A stretch of 64,000 nt of DNA from Varanus komodoensis (Eukaryota > Chordata > Lepidosauria > Squamata > Varanidae). The stretch lies in the NCBI RefSeq assembly GCF_004798865.1, contig NW_025335941.1, forward strand, positions 13,778,066 to 13,842,065, in the 5' to 3' direction. A model generated the notes under the pieces. The model saw only the letters and a program-made list of their open reading frames with translations. It did no database searches and was not told the origin of the DNA. Position numbers and translations under genes: made by a program. Position 1 is the first letter of the stretch, and every line of letters starts with the position of its first letter. This document shows, one piece after another, positions 32,646 to 43,679 of the stretch.

Positions 32646-32930
32646 GTTTTTCTTACCTGTCTACCACTAGTGTCTCAGGATGGCTTACAATGAAAAAACA
32701 AATAAAACAAAACAGCACAGCATCCAACGACTTAAGATAATAAAACCCCAGTTAAAATCAATTAAGCAGTAAAATGATGGGAAAATAAAGGTTTTCGCCT
32801 GATGCCTGATGCCAAAACATGTCTGAATGCAGCAAATATGCCCATAAAAGGTTGGATCCAAATGGTGAATGACTAAAGCGAAAGGCCCTGTTGCTCATGT
32901 AAAGTCAGGCATGTCTGGGGTTTCCATGCG
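32646..32930 (-). repeat. LINE-derived squamate repeat, reverse orientation
   Basis: The sequence 'aaaagtttttcttacctgtctacc', 'caggatggcttacaatgaaaa', an A-rich middle and 'actaaagcgaaaggccctgttg' keep the same order of parts as the copies at 15.7 and 51.4 kb. Confidence 0.5.
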
Positions 32931-33156
32931 AACCCAGTAAAACTTTCTAATAGGAACTTCAAAGTTTTAGGATGAAGGTACAGGAGCAATAGTAAGGTTT
33001 GGCATGCTGGGAAACAGTTGACTGAATGAATATAATTTTTGTACACTTTAATTGATCATTTATTTTTATAATTGACATTAGAAAACTTTTCATTGATGTA
33101 CTGATTATTTTTGATACAATAGAGTTGACCTAAGACCTAAGCAAATGCCACTATTA

Positions 33157-33164
33157 GTAATACT
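33157..33164. repeat. Target-site duplication of the 33.2-kb hAT element
   Basis: GTAATACT here is repeated exactly at 33472-33479, directly flanking the transposon. Confidence 0.9.
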
Positions 33165-33471
33165 CAGTGCTTTTTTGTAAAAAAAAAAAAAAAAAAAAAA
33201 AGGCGCCAGAAATCATGTCTTGGGGTCACGCTTTTACACAATGGTTGCCGCTGGCAGTAAGCACTCAGTGTGTGGCCACATGACCAATCCCAAGCCGAGC
33301 AGCGCCCTCACAATCAGCGCCGACACACAAGCAGCCCACAGGCACTATGTTAATGATTTTGCCACGGATCTGCTACGCCCAACAGGGCAATTCACAATCA
33401 CTTGGAAAAATCCGTCAAAAAAAGGTGCCAGAACACCCGTTCCGGTGCATTCTATGACAAAAAAAGCCCTG
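33165..33471 (+). mobile_element. Non-autonomous hAT transposon, copy 1
   Basis: The left end CAGTGCTTTTTTGT and the right end (reverse complement CAGGGCTTTTTTTGTC) are terminal inverted repeats of hAT form. An exact 8-bp target duplication, GTAATACT, flanks both ends, which is the hAT signature. Length is 307 bases. A run of 23 A follows the left terminus, then 'ggcgccagaa', a GC-rich body, and 'aaaaaaaggtgccagaacacccgttccggtgca' near the right. No transposase is encoded. It pairs with the 336-bp copy at 50461-50796 in opposite orientation. Plus orientation here simply means the A-run is at the left. An open frame that covers most of it (33220-33597) continues into flanking DNA and is not a gene. 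Confidence 0.9.
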
Positions 33472-33639
33472 GTAATACTTAGCACTACCATAGCACTATG
33501 GGACATTCAAAGCATTCCGGCTCATAGCCATGGCAGACCTAGCCTCTCAGGAATATTCAAGGCCTGCTCTTCGAACTTTCACTTTTGTTTAAAGTAGGTC
33601 TTCAGTCTTTTCACTTTGGGAGAGAGAAGAAAAACAAAG
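33472..33639. other. Target duplication and short unassigned spacer
   Basis: The first eight bases are the right-hand target duplication; the rest is not recognised. Confidence 0.6.
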
Positions 33640-34195
33640 CGTTGGGAAATTCAGCTAAAACCTAGCAGAAAAAAGGTTGCTTTTATGCACCTTTGTGTTA
33701 TAAAGATGCCTGTACCCCAGGTTACTGTTTAGCATTTATTGTTACTTTAAGAAGTGGGACCTGATAGCTTCCTTGAGAATCTGCTAGGGATATTGTTCTT
33801 GCTGATCAGTAAGAGCTGATAAGTCTGCCAGGTTAACAGGCAATCACCCTCATTTGCAAGCCAGGCCCCACAATAATTCCTGTGCCTCAGTGATCATTAT
33901 GTTAACATCCTGCAATCAAATGCCATTGTATTGAGCCTCCTCTGCAGGCCTCTCACCTTCTTCTGACTGTTCCCCTTGTTTCATCATCAACTGCCCAACT
34001 CCTGGGCCCATGTGACTCAGAATCTATAAAACACTCTGTATATGTTCTAAAAGCTTATAGTTGGCAGTGAGAACCACTACCCAGTAGCATGCTGTTGTAA
34101 GTAACTGTGGGAGTCCTGAGTGATCTTTCAATAAACTGCTGATGTTCAAGGAGAAAGGGTCTTTCCTGAGTGAACCTGGTCACCCTGTGTCATGG
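33640..34195 (+). mobile_element. Solo-LTR-like relic, second family (fossil)
   Basis: The left end 'gttgggaaattcagctaaaacc' matches the start of the relic at 25243. Further along come 'tctataaaacactctg', a TATA-type promoter element, and about 100 bases later 'tttcaataaactgctg', a polyadenylation signal. This promoter-then-signal order fits an LTR of a vertebrate endogenous retrovirus. The right boundary is uncertain (about 34195, possibly to 34290) and I found no sure target duplication. No internal region is attached. Old, with class unproven. Confidence 0.5.
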
Positions 34196-34404
34196 CTGCC
34201 ATTGAGGCTTCCCGAGAATAGAAACAGTTGCATCCAGTTGCCCAGTGAGAAACAAACCTCCACTCAGGTTTCTGCATTCTGACCAATGAATGCAAAGATA
34301 GTAGAATAATGAACATCTTATTTTGAAATCATATATTTTATTACTTTTTATTAAAAGGATGCTTTTATTGACCATATTTTGGTGAGAAACACATTAATGG
34401 GGGG

Positions 34405-34510
34405 GGGGAATTTGGACAGCCATCTGTCAGGTGGTCGTGCACTGAGCAAGGAGTTGAACTTGATGGCCTTATAGGCTGCTCCCAACTCTCCTTTCTATGA
34501 TTCTGTGACA
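34405..34510 (+). mobile_element. CR1-type LINE 3' tail
   Basis: The sequence 'tttggacagccatctgtcag', then 'ggagttgaacttgatggcctta', then 'ctcccaactctcctttctatgattctgtga' is the classic amniote CR1 3' end, where 'ttggactagatgacc' precedes 'cccttccaactctatgattctatga'. A run of G precedes it. It is 5'-truncated. Confidence 0.7.
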
Positions 34511-34514
34511 TTGG

Positions 34515-35980
34515 TTGCATAACTATTTTGCACCTTTCTGCAGTGAATGCTTTGGTGTTCTCATGACAAATTTTTTGACAGTGGCCTACAAACACTTTAC
34601 ATATATGATCTCAGAGAATCCTAATAATAATCCTGCAGAGTTGATCAGTGGTATCATATCCATATTGTAGACTGGGCTGGGGTGAGACTGAGAATACTCG
34701 CTTCCTTAAAGCCAGGTAGTGAATATAAACTCAGGAAGGACCTCTATTCACAGTTCAATTTATTGGTTGACTTTTTTGTCTAGAATTGCTGCTGCTTGGC
34801 ATCAAATTTGTTGCCTATGAATTGCTGAGAAACATGACAAGGATCCATATGGAAAAATTCATCAGAGGTCTGACACTGTGGTCTCCTGAACTAAATAACA
34901 AACATTCTAAAATGACTATTTTTCTACCTGAAAGTTAATTATTTTGGAGCACTCAAATCTTCTGAGGATTGACAGGCTTCCTAAATTCATTTATTACTTA
35001 AATCAGGGCTGATGATCAGCCAGCTATGTAGTTTTATTTGGCATGGTTTAATGCACATGTGTGCATACTTCATACAGATTTTAAAAAAATCTCTTTATTT
35101 GGCATCAGAAGAGAAACCTCACTAAATTTGTTCTCAAAAGTCTCAGCTAAGGAAGAGTTTGAGCTTACAGTCTGCACCTAATAAATGCACTTGATGGATG
35201 AGGATTTTTAATCATTTATATACAAATGAACATAGGAGTTTTAAGTACTTCATGCCAAACAATTTCAGTAGGCAGAACCTGCCTCTTTCATTTAGTCTTG
35301 CATCCTGCAGAGTTAAGTGGGATTATAGTGTAACCTAGATTGCTATGTACAGACACAAAAGTTACTAGGGGGAAGGATGCCAAGAGAAGTTGTTGTTGTT
35401 GTTTTTTTTTGGTAGCTCAAATTAATTTTGGTATATTTCCTGGGAACTAAATAACATATTCACAGAATGGGCTAGTAAGAAAATAAAAACAAACATATGC
35501 ACAGTTACAGTGCAATATTTTAAACCAAAATTGTTTCATTAATTTTCATTTAAAAACTGGCATCTAAACCTGACAGGTAAATGTTGCTTTGTTGTTAAAG
35601 ATTAACAGTACTGAACATAGATACAAAAAAGGCATTGTTAAAGTAGAAAAAAATTTAAGTGCAAAACATTACATCTGATTTGTAGTAGCTCATACATTTA
35701 ACACTCTGTTTTACCTTATAATAAAGATAAATGTTTTGTCTTATAATTAAGTTTCTCATTCATATATGGTTCATTGTATTAGTTTTCATCATGAATTTTT
35801 ATAATTTTGACCTTAAAAGTCCAGATGTGTTATGATAATACTCCTTCTAAATCTCCAGATAAAACAACAGATAAATGTTCACACACACACAATTTTAAAA
35901 TTGCAATTTTACACTTTAATGGTTGTTGTGTTCTTGGAAATTTTGATTTTAAATTTGATTTTTGACTGGATTGCATATGG
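34515..35980. other. Unassigned AT-rich sequence
   Basis: No exon or nameable repeat. It has many long T and A runs, a short (CA)n at about 35879-35891 and a (GTT)n run at about 35390-35402. Confidence 0.45.
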
Positions 35981-35984
35981 ATTG

Positions 35985-36197
35985 TCACTGATTATAGTGT
36001 TGTCTGAACCCTACAGATAACAAACCTACAGACATCAACTGAACTACAAATCATGGGTTCTTTTCACGGGTTATTTGTGGTTAAAAAGCCATGGCTTGAA
36101 AACACAATTGGGTTTAAACCACAGTTCAGCAGCAACCTAGAGTTCAACAATATCTCAACCCCTGAGTTGTGGGTTATTGTGTTGTCCAAACCCAGCC
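35985..36197 (-). repeat. Direct-repeat-ended interspersed repeat, copy D
   Basis: On the minus strand it begins 'ggctgggtttggacaacacaataacccac' and ends about 180 bases later with 'gtagggttcagacaacactataatc', a direct repeat of its own start. Between them are 'aaactgtggtttaaaccca'-like and 'agccatggctttttaaccac' segments. This is the clearest copy for the structure of the family. Confidence 0.65.
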
Positions 36198-36199
36198 AT

Positions 36200-36680
36200 T
36201 ATTTGATTTGTATATATGTTCAATATTGTTAGCTTTTAACTATTTTTGCATAACATACTGTTTCAAACTACAGGTTTAGATGCCATTTTAAAATGAAAAT
36301 TATTGGAACATTTTTGTTTGAAAACAGTTTAGCAAATATCATGTTACAATGGTTCATGTATTTATTTTCTGATTATCCTATTCAGTATATAAGCTATTTA
36401 GTGCTTCAGTAAGAAACTCTAAGATATATTTGGCCTACAAAAAAAAACCTTTCTTGTCAGATAGAAGTTTCTCCTGCTTTCTTCCTATTAGGGGTATGAT
36501 TCTGTAGTAGTAGTAGTTGCTGTTCTTTTTGTTGTGCAAGGATTACTAGCCTTAGAGGTCTATTGCACAGTTAGCAGTTTACATACATGTGCTGCTGGAT
36601 GGGGAACAGGACAGTCACAAAACATCCTCTTTTGGGGAGCACAGTAGTGGGACTAGAAGAAAAGTATCCAACCAAAGGAA
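36200..36680. other. Unassigned AT-rich sequence
   Basis: No recognisable feature. Confidence 0.4.
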
Positions 36681-36902
36681 CTGGTTTGGTGTAGCAGGTA
36701 CAGTACTGGAGTGGGACAGGAGATTTAGGGTCCAGTCCCCACTCAGCTGTGAAATTTCCTGGCGGTTTGGGGGCCAGTTACTGACTCTCAGTTTATCCTA
36801 CTGTACAGGGTTCTTGTGAGGATATAATGGAAAGGAGCAGAGCCAAATAAATTATTTTGGGTTTCTTGCAAGAGGGTAAAAAGGGCAGGATATAAATTGA
36901 AC
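36681..36902 (+). mobile_element. tRNA-headed Sauria-type SINE
   Basis: The head 'ctggtttggtgtagcaggta' is followed by 'gggtccagtccccactc', a B-box-like segment. Then come 'gttactgactctcagtttatcc', 'acagggttcttgtgaggata' and the end 'agggcaggatataaattga'. It is the same general plan as the array at 14 kb but a different, older subtype, and lacks a target duplication I can identify. Confidence 0.7.
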
Positions 36903-38382
36903 CATCACCATCTCCTCCTCCACCATCACATGAATACAAGGTAGAGAGGGATTCTGAGCTCCAAAATGAAAAACTACTCTTTTGTATTCAGTTTCTGCTC
37001 CTGCACCCACGTCAGAAACAAAACGATCAGGCTCAGAGATGAGTAACTTGGCTAAGGAACTGCATATAAGGCAGAAGTGAGGTTCAAGTTCCAAATGCCA
37101 GACCATATTTTCCCCCACAAAGCACTCCATCTCACAGGGCTAGCTGTTGATTCTGAGAGACACAAGCACATGGACAATCCCATGCAAGACACCCACCCAC
37201 AACACACAGCCACACCAAAACTCAGCTAAGCCCTGGGCAGCAGCTACTCACCTTTTTTGCTTTCTAAGAATGCGTCTGGGGTTCATGTGCATTCTTGGAA
37301 ATAAAGGAGGGTTTGGAGGCTGGTGCTTTGCAGCACAACTTCCCAGTTAAAATAATTGGTTTTAACTTAAGCAAGTAGTTGAAAAAAAGAAACATAAACA
37401 AGCAGAACAAGCAGGGAGCAGGGCAAGTGCCAAGGGATTAGGACTGTGTGAATCAGCAAAACTGAAGCTCTCCAAATTCCATCTTGAAGCTTGTTTTGGC
37501 TCAAGTCCATAGCGGATTGCAAGCTTTGTTTTGTTTTTCTGCCCGAACAGCCATGTGTGTATCTGTGCTTATCATTCAAAATGTATGCATCAATTGTGCA
37601 CATTTTAAGATGAATGCATTTCCCCGCTCCCATTAGGTGTATGCCCGGGTAGTTTTCAAAAGTGTGCATTTTTCATGCTCATTTTTTCAAATATATGCAA
37701 GTCATCAAATGCCGGTTTGCTTAGGATTCACAAAATATATTGCAAGCTCAGAAATGTATGGATTTTGACTGAAGATTGGGTCTAAATCTAGGTTAGGTCT
37801 AGCAACCACAAATTGGGTAATTTCTGATAAAAAAGGAACTAAAACAAATTTCCCCTACATCCTCACCTGAGTTGTGATCATAGGCACATTGGCCACTGTA
37901 GGCACCACATTCCAGATCCCAGTGTTAGGGGGCTGGCAAGTAAAAACTGATCTCTTCTGCAAAATATTTGTGGTAAAATAAGCTTGTATGATTCACTCTG
38001 AAGAGTGATTCTTAAGTCTCCTTCTTTGTTCAGGTACAGGGCATGATCTGTACCACACCTGATAACCCCCCTCCCCCATTTCCATGTTTGTCACCCCAGT
38101 AAAACAGGAAGGCCAGGAATGTTAGGAATTTAAATGGCAGCATGAAGCAGAAGGAAGAGTTTCTTGAAAGTGCAACACATTTTAGTTAATTATTTTATTG
38201 TTGTATTTTTACTGAAGCAGAAGGAAAAGGTGTCTGGGTGAATTTCTTTCTCAGGTACCAAAATAACTGGACAGTCCATATCAGCATAGGTAGATGTGCC
38301 ATGCAATTTGCTACTCTCTGTCTTGATTCAACCCTGATGACAAGTTACACAGATCTGCTTCATTTGCCTAGGTAGGAAGTTG
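36903..38382. other. Unassigned sequence
   Basis: No gene seen. At 37550-37760 the words 'atgtatgcatc', 'gaatgcatttcc' and 'gtgtgcatttttcatgc' recur, which may be an old repeat. A 100-codon minus frame at 37367-37669 falls on it. Confidence 0.4.
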
Positions 38383-38390
38383 TCTTAGCT

Positions 38391-38717
38391 CAGGGGCTCT
38401 CAATATTTTTGAACATGTGGGAGAATATGAGAATTTGACAAACTGCTATGAGCAGTTCATAGAGGATGTAGCTAGTCCCATGATGGTTGCTGTGAAGGCC
38501 TGGTGAATCAGAAGACAAGTTATTTATGCAAAACACAAGGGCAGTGAAATAGAAAAAGCAATAGCAAGGCTAGATGCTATAAAGGGAAGGAAAGAGGACT
38601 TCCTTAACATTTTTGCATGCTCTTTATTCTTTTTTCTTTTGAAGGGATCAGGGAATGAAGAGCTGCACGAGCACCATGGTGTTCATGAAAGCATGGAAGT
38701 CATATTGGGGAATCCTG
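38391..38717. mobile_element. Candidate hAT element
   Basis: The left end CAGGGGCTCTCAATATTTTTG and the right end (reverse complement CAGGATTCCCCAATATGACTT) form imperfect terminal inverted repeats of hAT type. The flanks TCTTAGCT (38383-38390) and CTTTAGCT (38718-38725) match in six of eight positions, as an aged 8-bp duplication would. Length is 327 bases with no transposase. Less certain than the elements at 33.2, 50.5 and 58.4 kb. Confidence 0.5.
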
Positions 38718-38725
38718 CTTTAGCT

Positions 38726-39730
38726 GCAGCAGTAGAAGCTTCTTCCAGTACGGAAGTTGGAGTAGAGCCCCCAGATCATGCTACTGCAATATGGTAGCCC
38801 TAATTCATGACAATTTCCATGTAGGCTTTAACAAAATAGATACAGGTTGGAAATCTGCACATCATTACATGCGCCCAAATCTCCTTAATTATAAATAGTC
38901 CCATCTGGATATGCAACATATTTGGTGGTCCTCAACAGAACATCTGTTTTTTGCTGTTGCGATTGCACATCATGGTTCAGGGGAACTGTCCAGTGTAGGA
39001 CAAGTGCTGAATAGAAAGTAAAAGGAATAAATTTACTCCTTCATTCTTAATTGCCAACAGAACTGGGAAGAAAAAAATGATTCAGTCTGTAGCAAGCAAA
39101 GCTTCCATTTGGAAACATTTCAAACTCCCTGTCACAACCCTGATCATTGATAGGTTTTAAAATAAGCTTCAGAAGGTGGGGAGCGGCTTTCACTAGTATG
39201 TTAAATATGAACATAAATGATGGCACAGAATCATGGAGCTGCAAGGAATATTGGAATCCTCTATCCTAGCAAATTGTGAGGTTTAGGGGCTATTTTTACC
39301 TCTCCTCCATGGGTTGCACTTTGCATCTGAGGCACCAAGAAACAAATAATCAGTTTGCCAACAATATTTGGTGAGAAATAGCTACAGAAAACAAAGAGCT
39401 CCAACTTGCTTGAGAACAAACCAAATTGGATGCTCTGTAGTAGTAAAATCAGATTTTCTCCCCTGCTGGTAGCACCAAATTAATTAGCATGAGACAATGG
39501 CAAAAGCTGCACTGGAGGGCAACAGGGGGGTGCACACAACCACATGTTGTTTACCCCAATCCGGTCCAATCCACTGCTTATGTGGGACCTTAGTGCAGGA
39601 TGTAGCTATAACATTTCTGGCAGATGGCTGTGCAGGTTCTATGTAAATACTTTTAATGAAGAACAGCCCACTAAGGTAGTCCATTCTGTTGATGAGCTCT
39701 TACCAACAGGAAGTTTCTCTTAGAGTTTAG
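38726..39730. other. Mostly unassigned sequence
   Basis: A 40-base piece near 39224 ('acagaatcatggagctgcaagg') resembles the reverse of a CR1 tail ('agaatcatagagttggaagg'). The rest holds nothing I recognise. Confidence 0.35.
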
Positions 39731-39734
39731 TCAG

Positions 39735-39978
39735 ATTTTCCAGCTATTAGTTCACATCATGTTCTTTGGAGGAACAGAGGACAAGTCTTTTGTGTAGCAA
39801 CCCTTCAAAAATGTGAAAACCTTCATATGTCCTCTTACAATTCACCTGTACTCCAGGCTAAATATACCCAGCCTTAAATTCTTATAGGACTTGGTTTCCT
39901 GTCCATCCTCCTCTCAACACACTATAGTTGGGCCATGTCTTTCTTAAGATATTGTGTCAAGATCTGAAGAGTTCTGCA
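39735..39978 (-). mobile_element. CR1-like LINE fragment
   Basis: The landmarks 'catatgtcctcttacaattc', 'ctccaggctaaatatacccagcc', 'tcctgtccatcctcctctca' and 'gggccatgtctttcttaaga' follow the order of the amniote CR1-type segment. There the form is 'ctccaggctgaacagccccag', then 'gccctcctctggacc', then 'tccatgtctttctt'. No frame is kept. Confidence 0.55.
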
Positions 39979-40019
39979 GAAGCATCCTGATTAGCATGGG
40001 ATTGTGTCACATATGTGAA

Positions 40020-40332
40020 TACCCTGGACCAGAAGAAAGAAAACAAGGGGATCCTAGATCAAATTAAGCCAGAACTTTCCCTAGAAGCAAAAATGCAAAA
40101 CAGAGGCTATCATACTTTGCACATGAGCACTGGAGAAAACAATGATGCTAGTGAAAGTCAAAGGCAGAAGAAGGAAAGATTAAATATGAGATGGATTGAT
40201 TCCATAAAGGAAACCACAGCCTTGACTTAGAAGAGCTGATTAGAGCTGTCATGGTTAGGATATTATGGAGGATTTTCATATATAGGATCACCATGAATTG
40301 GAGACTACTTGACAGCACATAACAACAACAAC
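40020..40332 (+). mobile_element. RTE/BovB-type LINE, 3' end
   Basis: The plus strand reads 'gatcctagatcaaattaagccagaactttccctagaagcaaaaatg', then 'aatatgagatggattgattccataaagg' (protein MRWIDSIKE, equivalent to the MRWLDGITD motif of BovB). It then reads 'gatcaccatgaattggagactacttgacagcaca' and ends in (AAC)n. It is a different, more diverged subfamily from the copy at 21.3 kb, and is 5'-truncated. Confidence 0.75.
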
Positions 40333-40334
40333 AT

Positions 40335-41595
40335 TAATGTCAGGATACTTTTCTGATTAAACTTGCCTCTCTTTCGAAGGTCAGGACATATGTCCATCTC
40401 TAATTTTCCAGTATCTTACCTATTGTGCAAAAAATTTAAAGATTACAATCAGTGACTCTGAAATAATGATCCCAAGCAGTTTGGGGTGAAAATAACCTGT
40501 CATTGAACTCATTTAAATTAGACCAGTATTTCCTCCCATAAACTTAAAATGGGCTGTATTTCCTTTCTTATTTCATTTGTTCTACTTTCCCTGGTTTGAA
40601 CACAATTTCTTTTGAGAGAGAAAAATGAGACCAAATAAGAGTTGAGTAGTCTTTCTGTTCATCACAGTGTTAACATTTCACCATGTTCCCCAAGTTGTTT
40701 TTGGCATCTTTCATAATGTCAGCTTATCATTACACCATCCATACAAGCTCAGACTACTTTACTGGACTCATTTGTGAGTAGAAGTCCTTTTTCTATTCCC
40801 TATGCATGTCCTTTTAAAGTCTCAACTTCTCAGAGAGCTTGCAGGGCAACCATAGTGGCTTTTCTAGAGGCCTCCCCTGTTTCCTTCTCACTTGTTGTGA
40901 CTTCAGTATTTCATGGGACTGAAATATGTGAGTGACTAATGCTATGTTGTAAAAGTTATGTGAAAATAGGAAACTTCCTTTGCCATCTCATAGATGCTGG
41001 TTTGAGGGGTTGAGCATTCTATTCTCCTGCAATTCAAGACAAAGGCATGCAGGAATTGGCCCCAAGCCTTTGCAATGGCTGACTTCATCCACATCTTCTT
41101 TCTTAAAGAGGTAAGTAGATCATCTTCTCAAGAGCAATTGCCATTGACAAAGAAGTATATGTACATAGGACCTGTCAGTCTTTAATGTTATAAAGTAATG
41201 TACATTTCTGCTCATCTCTTCATTTGTCTCTCTGGATTTGTTATTGCCAAGTTATAGAGTCATTTTTATTTCATCTGAAGTCAGTGGCCTTAGGTAGTAG
41301 CTGAGGAAAAGGGCAAACTTTTGTGGCTGTAGATGCCAAAAAGCATGCTAATGTCTATTACGCTCATGCACAAACACCAAAGTGATGCATGCGTACTCAG
41401 TATCACACTCATCCAGAGCCCTGAAAATAAGTTCTACTGTGCTTAATGCAACTTATTGTGTGGAAGGTTGCAGGGCCAATAATTCATTGTGCTCTTTTCC
41501 GCTTTTCACTGGCCGATGGCTAAAGGATCTCTCTCAGCTGGAACACGGGCAGCCCAAAGAGTATGACTCTCTAGCAGGCCATTGATTGGATAACT
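40335..41595. other. Unassigned sequence
   Basis: No exon, repeat or RNA recognised; frames are at most 67 codons. Confidence 0.45.
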
Positions 41596-41619
41596 CTGTT
41601 TTGTATAAGTTCATCACCT

Positions 41620-41685
41620 CATGAATCAATCACTCACTCAATCAGTCAATCAATCCATTCTTCCATCCATCCACTCAATTATTTA
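41620..41685. repeat. (AATC)n / (CCAT)n imperfect short repeats
   Basis: Runs of 'aatcaatc', 'cactcact' and 'ccatccatcc' lie just before the A-rich repeat that follows. Confidence 0.7.
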
Positions 41686-42560
41686 TAAACTGTCTTACCC
41701 TTCTACCCAAGACAACACATTACATAAAAGCACTAAAAATAAAAACACAATATAGTACTTCAATTAACCTTTATAATAGAAAACAACAATACTAAATGAA
41801 GTTCTAAGTAATCAGAAAGTATTTAAAAAATTTCCAGAGCCACAGCAGTAACATAGCAGAATCCAATCTCTTATGTTCTGTTCCTGAGCCTATATCCTGA
41901 CACTTCAAACTGTAGAAATTAACCTAGCAGAAATACCTGTATTTGGTGCCAAGCATATTTAGAAGAAAGCATGAAGTTCTTAAGGAAGGCAATTAGCTTA
42001 TTTTGAAAGGAAAAGTGGGGAAAGGGAATAAAAGGGAATGAAAGGAATACAAGAATCAGAGTGTGTTGAAAACAGTGCTTCAAGGTAAAAACAACAAAGC
42101 TTACCTAAACCTGTCTATATGCTTTTAAGTATGAGTCTTCAAATAGGAGAGGATCAAATAGACCTTTGTGGAGTCCAAAGCAAGGTCAAGACAGTTGTCA
42201 CCACCCTGATGTTATGCTCAAATCTCTGGCAGTTCCAAGGAGCGCCCTGCTACATGCTTGGCTAAGATGGTTTTCTTACACTTGAACTGGTGGTAAGGGA
42301 ACTCTCAATTAAAAGTAATTAAAACAGGTGGGTTTTAAAAGACTTTTTCAATTTGCTGCAAATGAAGGGACCAGCTGCATATCCTTTTAGAGGGAGTCCC
42401 ATAAGATAGGGGCCATGACTAAGAAGGCACTGTTGCTAGTGCCTGGAATTCCAACTTCATCTTAAAGACAGGTCAAGTAGTGCTTCCAATGCTGAACTTA
42501 AAGCATTGCCCACTTCATATGGAAAGGAAAGGACCTGACCAGAGTCATAAATACTCTGTC
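41686..42560 (-). repeat. LINE-derived squamate repeat, reverse, interrupted
   Basis: The tail and A-rich part lie at 41686-41800 ('atttataaactgtcttacccttctaccc', then 'aaaagcactaaaaataaaaacaca'). A second recognisable part lies at about 42300-42480 ('gacttttTCaatttgctg', 'gggagtcccataagatagg', 'ggccatgactaagaaggcact'). The 500 bases between are not recognised and may be an insertion. Confidence 0.4.
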
Positions 42561-42564
42561 TCAA

Positions 42565-43505
42565 CTAGGTATTTTTAATTGCTATGTTCAGCTTCTTTAT
42601 TCCAAGTTCACTTCTTCTCTTGTTTGAAATTTTAAATGGGTTCTCATATAATTCTGAAGTCAATGAATGAGCAGAGATCCATTTATTCTTTGAGTACAGG
42701 CAGTCTGTGAGTTATAATTATCCAAGTTATGAACAACTCATGAACAAACTGCCATAAAGCCCATTATTTAAAAAATATTATGGAAAATTGTCATCACCAC
42801 AGGGAGAGAGGAAACAAAAGGGAAGAGAGGGAGGCCTCCAAAGCATGCCTTCCTGCTCTGGCCATCCAGAGAGGGAAATGACAGCCAAGCCTCTTATATT
42901 TTGGATGACTATGCTTAGGCTTTCAGGTCAAAGTGGGAGATATGTGGTAATCTTCTATTTCTTCCACTATGGCTCAGATTCTCGTCTTATTAGTGAGACC
43001 AGGAAATTGTCCAGTAGACAAGGGACAATGGCATCCAAGGTAGCACAGGAACAATCCAGGAAAAGTATTATTGACATCTGTGAAGGATAAGGTTTTGCAT
43101 CAGTTACTGCTCCATGCCAACTGAATGGCCTTATTGTTAAAGCTGCTGCAGCCTTATCAGGTACACATGTTGGGTCTGGCATCCTCTTCCCAAGTAGGAC
43201 TCAAGAAATGGGAGGGCTTATGATGCTAATCCTTGAATTCTTGACTTCTGCTTAGATATGCCACCCATTCTGCTTAGAGGGTCCCTGCAGGCTTCAGAGC
43301 TGTTGTAGAGAGTAGAACCTGTTAAAGTTGCATGAAATTCCTTGTATCTGCAGCCTTTCCAAGTAAGGCATCTTCCTGGGTAGCAGTTTGGGGGAGTGTT
43401 GGTGTCCATTTACTGCCATTGAACTTTGTAGAGGAAAGGACCAATGGTCTCTGAGAAGCATGCATCTGGTTCTGATGCGAAACTAGTAAACCATGATAGC
43501 TTTCA
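42565..43505. other. Unassigned sequence
   Basis: A 100-codon plus frame (42788-43090) lacks motifs and splice borders. Nothing else is recognised. Confidence 0.4.
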
Positions 43506-43509
43506 TATA

Positions 43510-43675
43510 GCCTGAAGTGTCTGATCCTGCCTAATTGTGGAAGCTAAGCAAGGTTAGGCTTGGTTAGAATCTGGGTGGGTGACTTGAGTGTATGAGACAA
43601 TGAGTATGGTTGTAAACTGCCTGGATAACATTGGCTATGGGTGGTATAAAAATGTAATTGATGAATAAATGATAC
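43510..43675 (+). mobile_element. 5S-rRNA-headed SINE
   Basis: The head reads 'cctgatcctgcctaattgtggaagctaagcaaggttag' and then 'cttggttagaatctgggtgggtgac'. These align with the 5S rRNA internal promoter: box A near 43541 ('agctaagcagg' in 5S) and box C near 43561 ('ctggttagtacttggatgggagac' in 5S). The 3' part 'taaactgcctggataacattggctatgggtggtataaaaatgtaat' with a (GAATAAAT)-type end is a LINE-like tail. It is a transposed SINE and not a 5S gene, because the second half of 5S is missing and the tail is LINE-like. Such 5S-headed SINEs are known from lizards. Confidence 0.75.
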
Positions 43676-43679
43676 CAGG

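Noticed and set aside
33179-33201. Poly-A tail of a processed pseudogene or SINE
   Set aside because: The run lies inside a hAT terminus and the target duplication encloses it on both sides.
33220-33597. 125-codon frame as a small gene
   Set aside because: Most of it lies inside the non-autonomous hAT element and it then runs into unrelated flanking DNA.
43510-43585. 5S rRNA gene
   Set aside because: Only the promoter half of 5S is present, with several changes, and a LINE-like tail follows.
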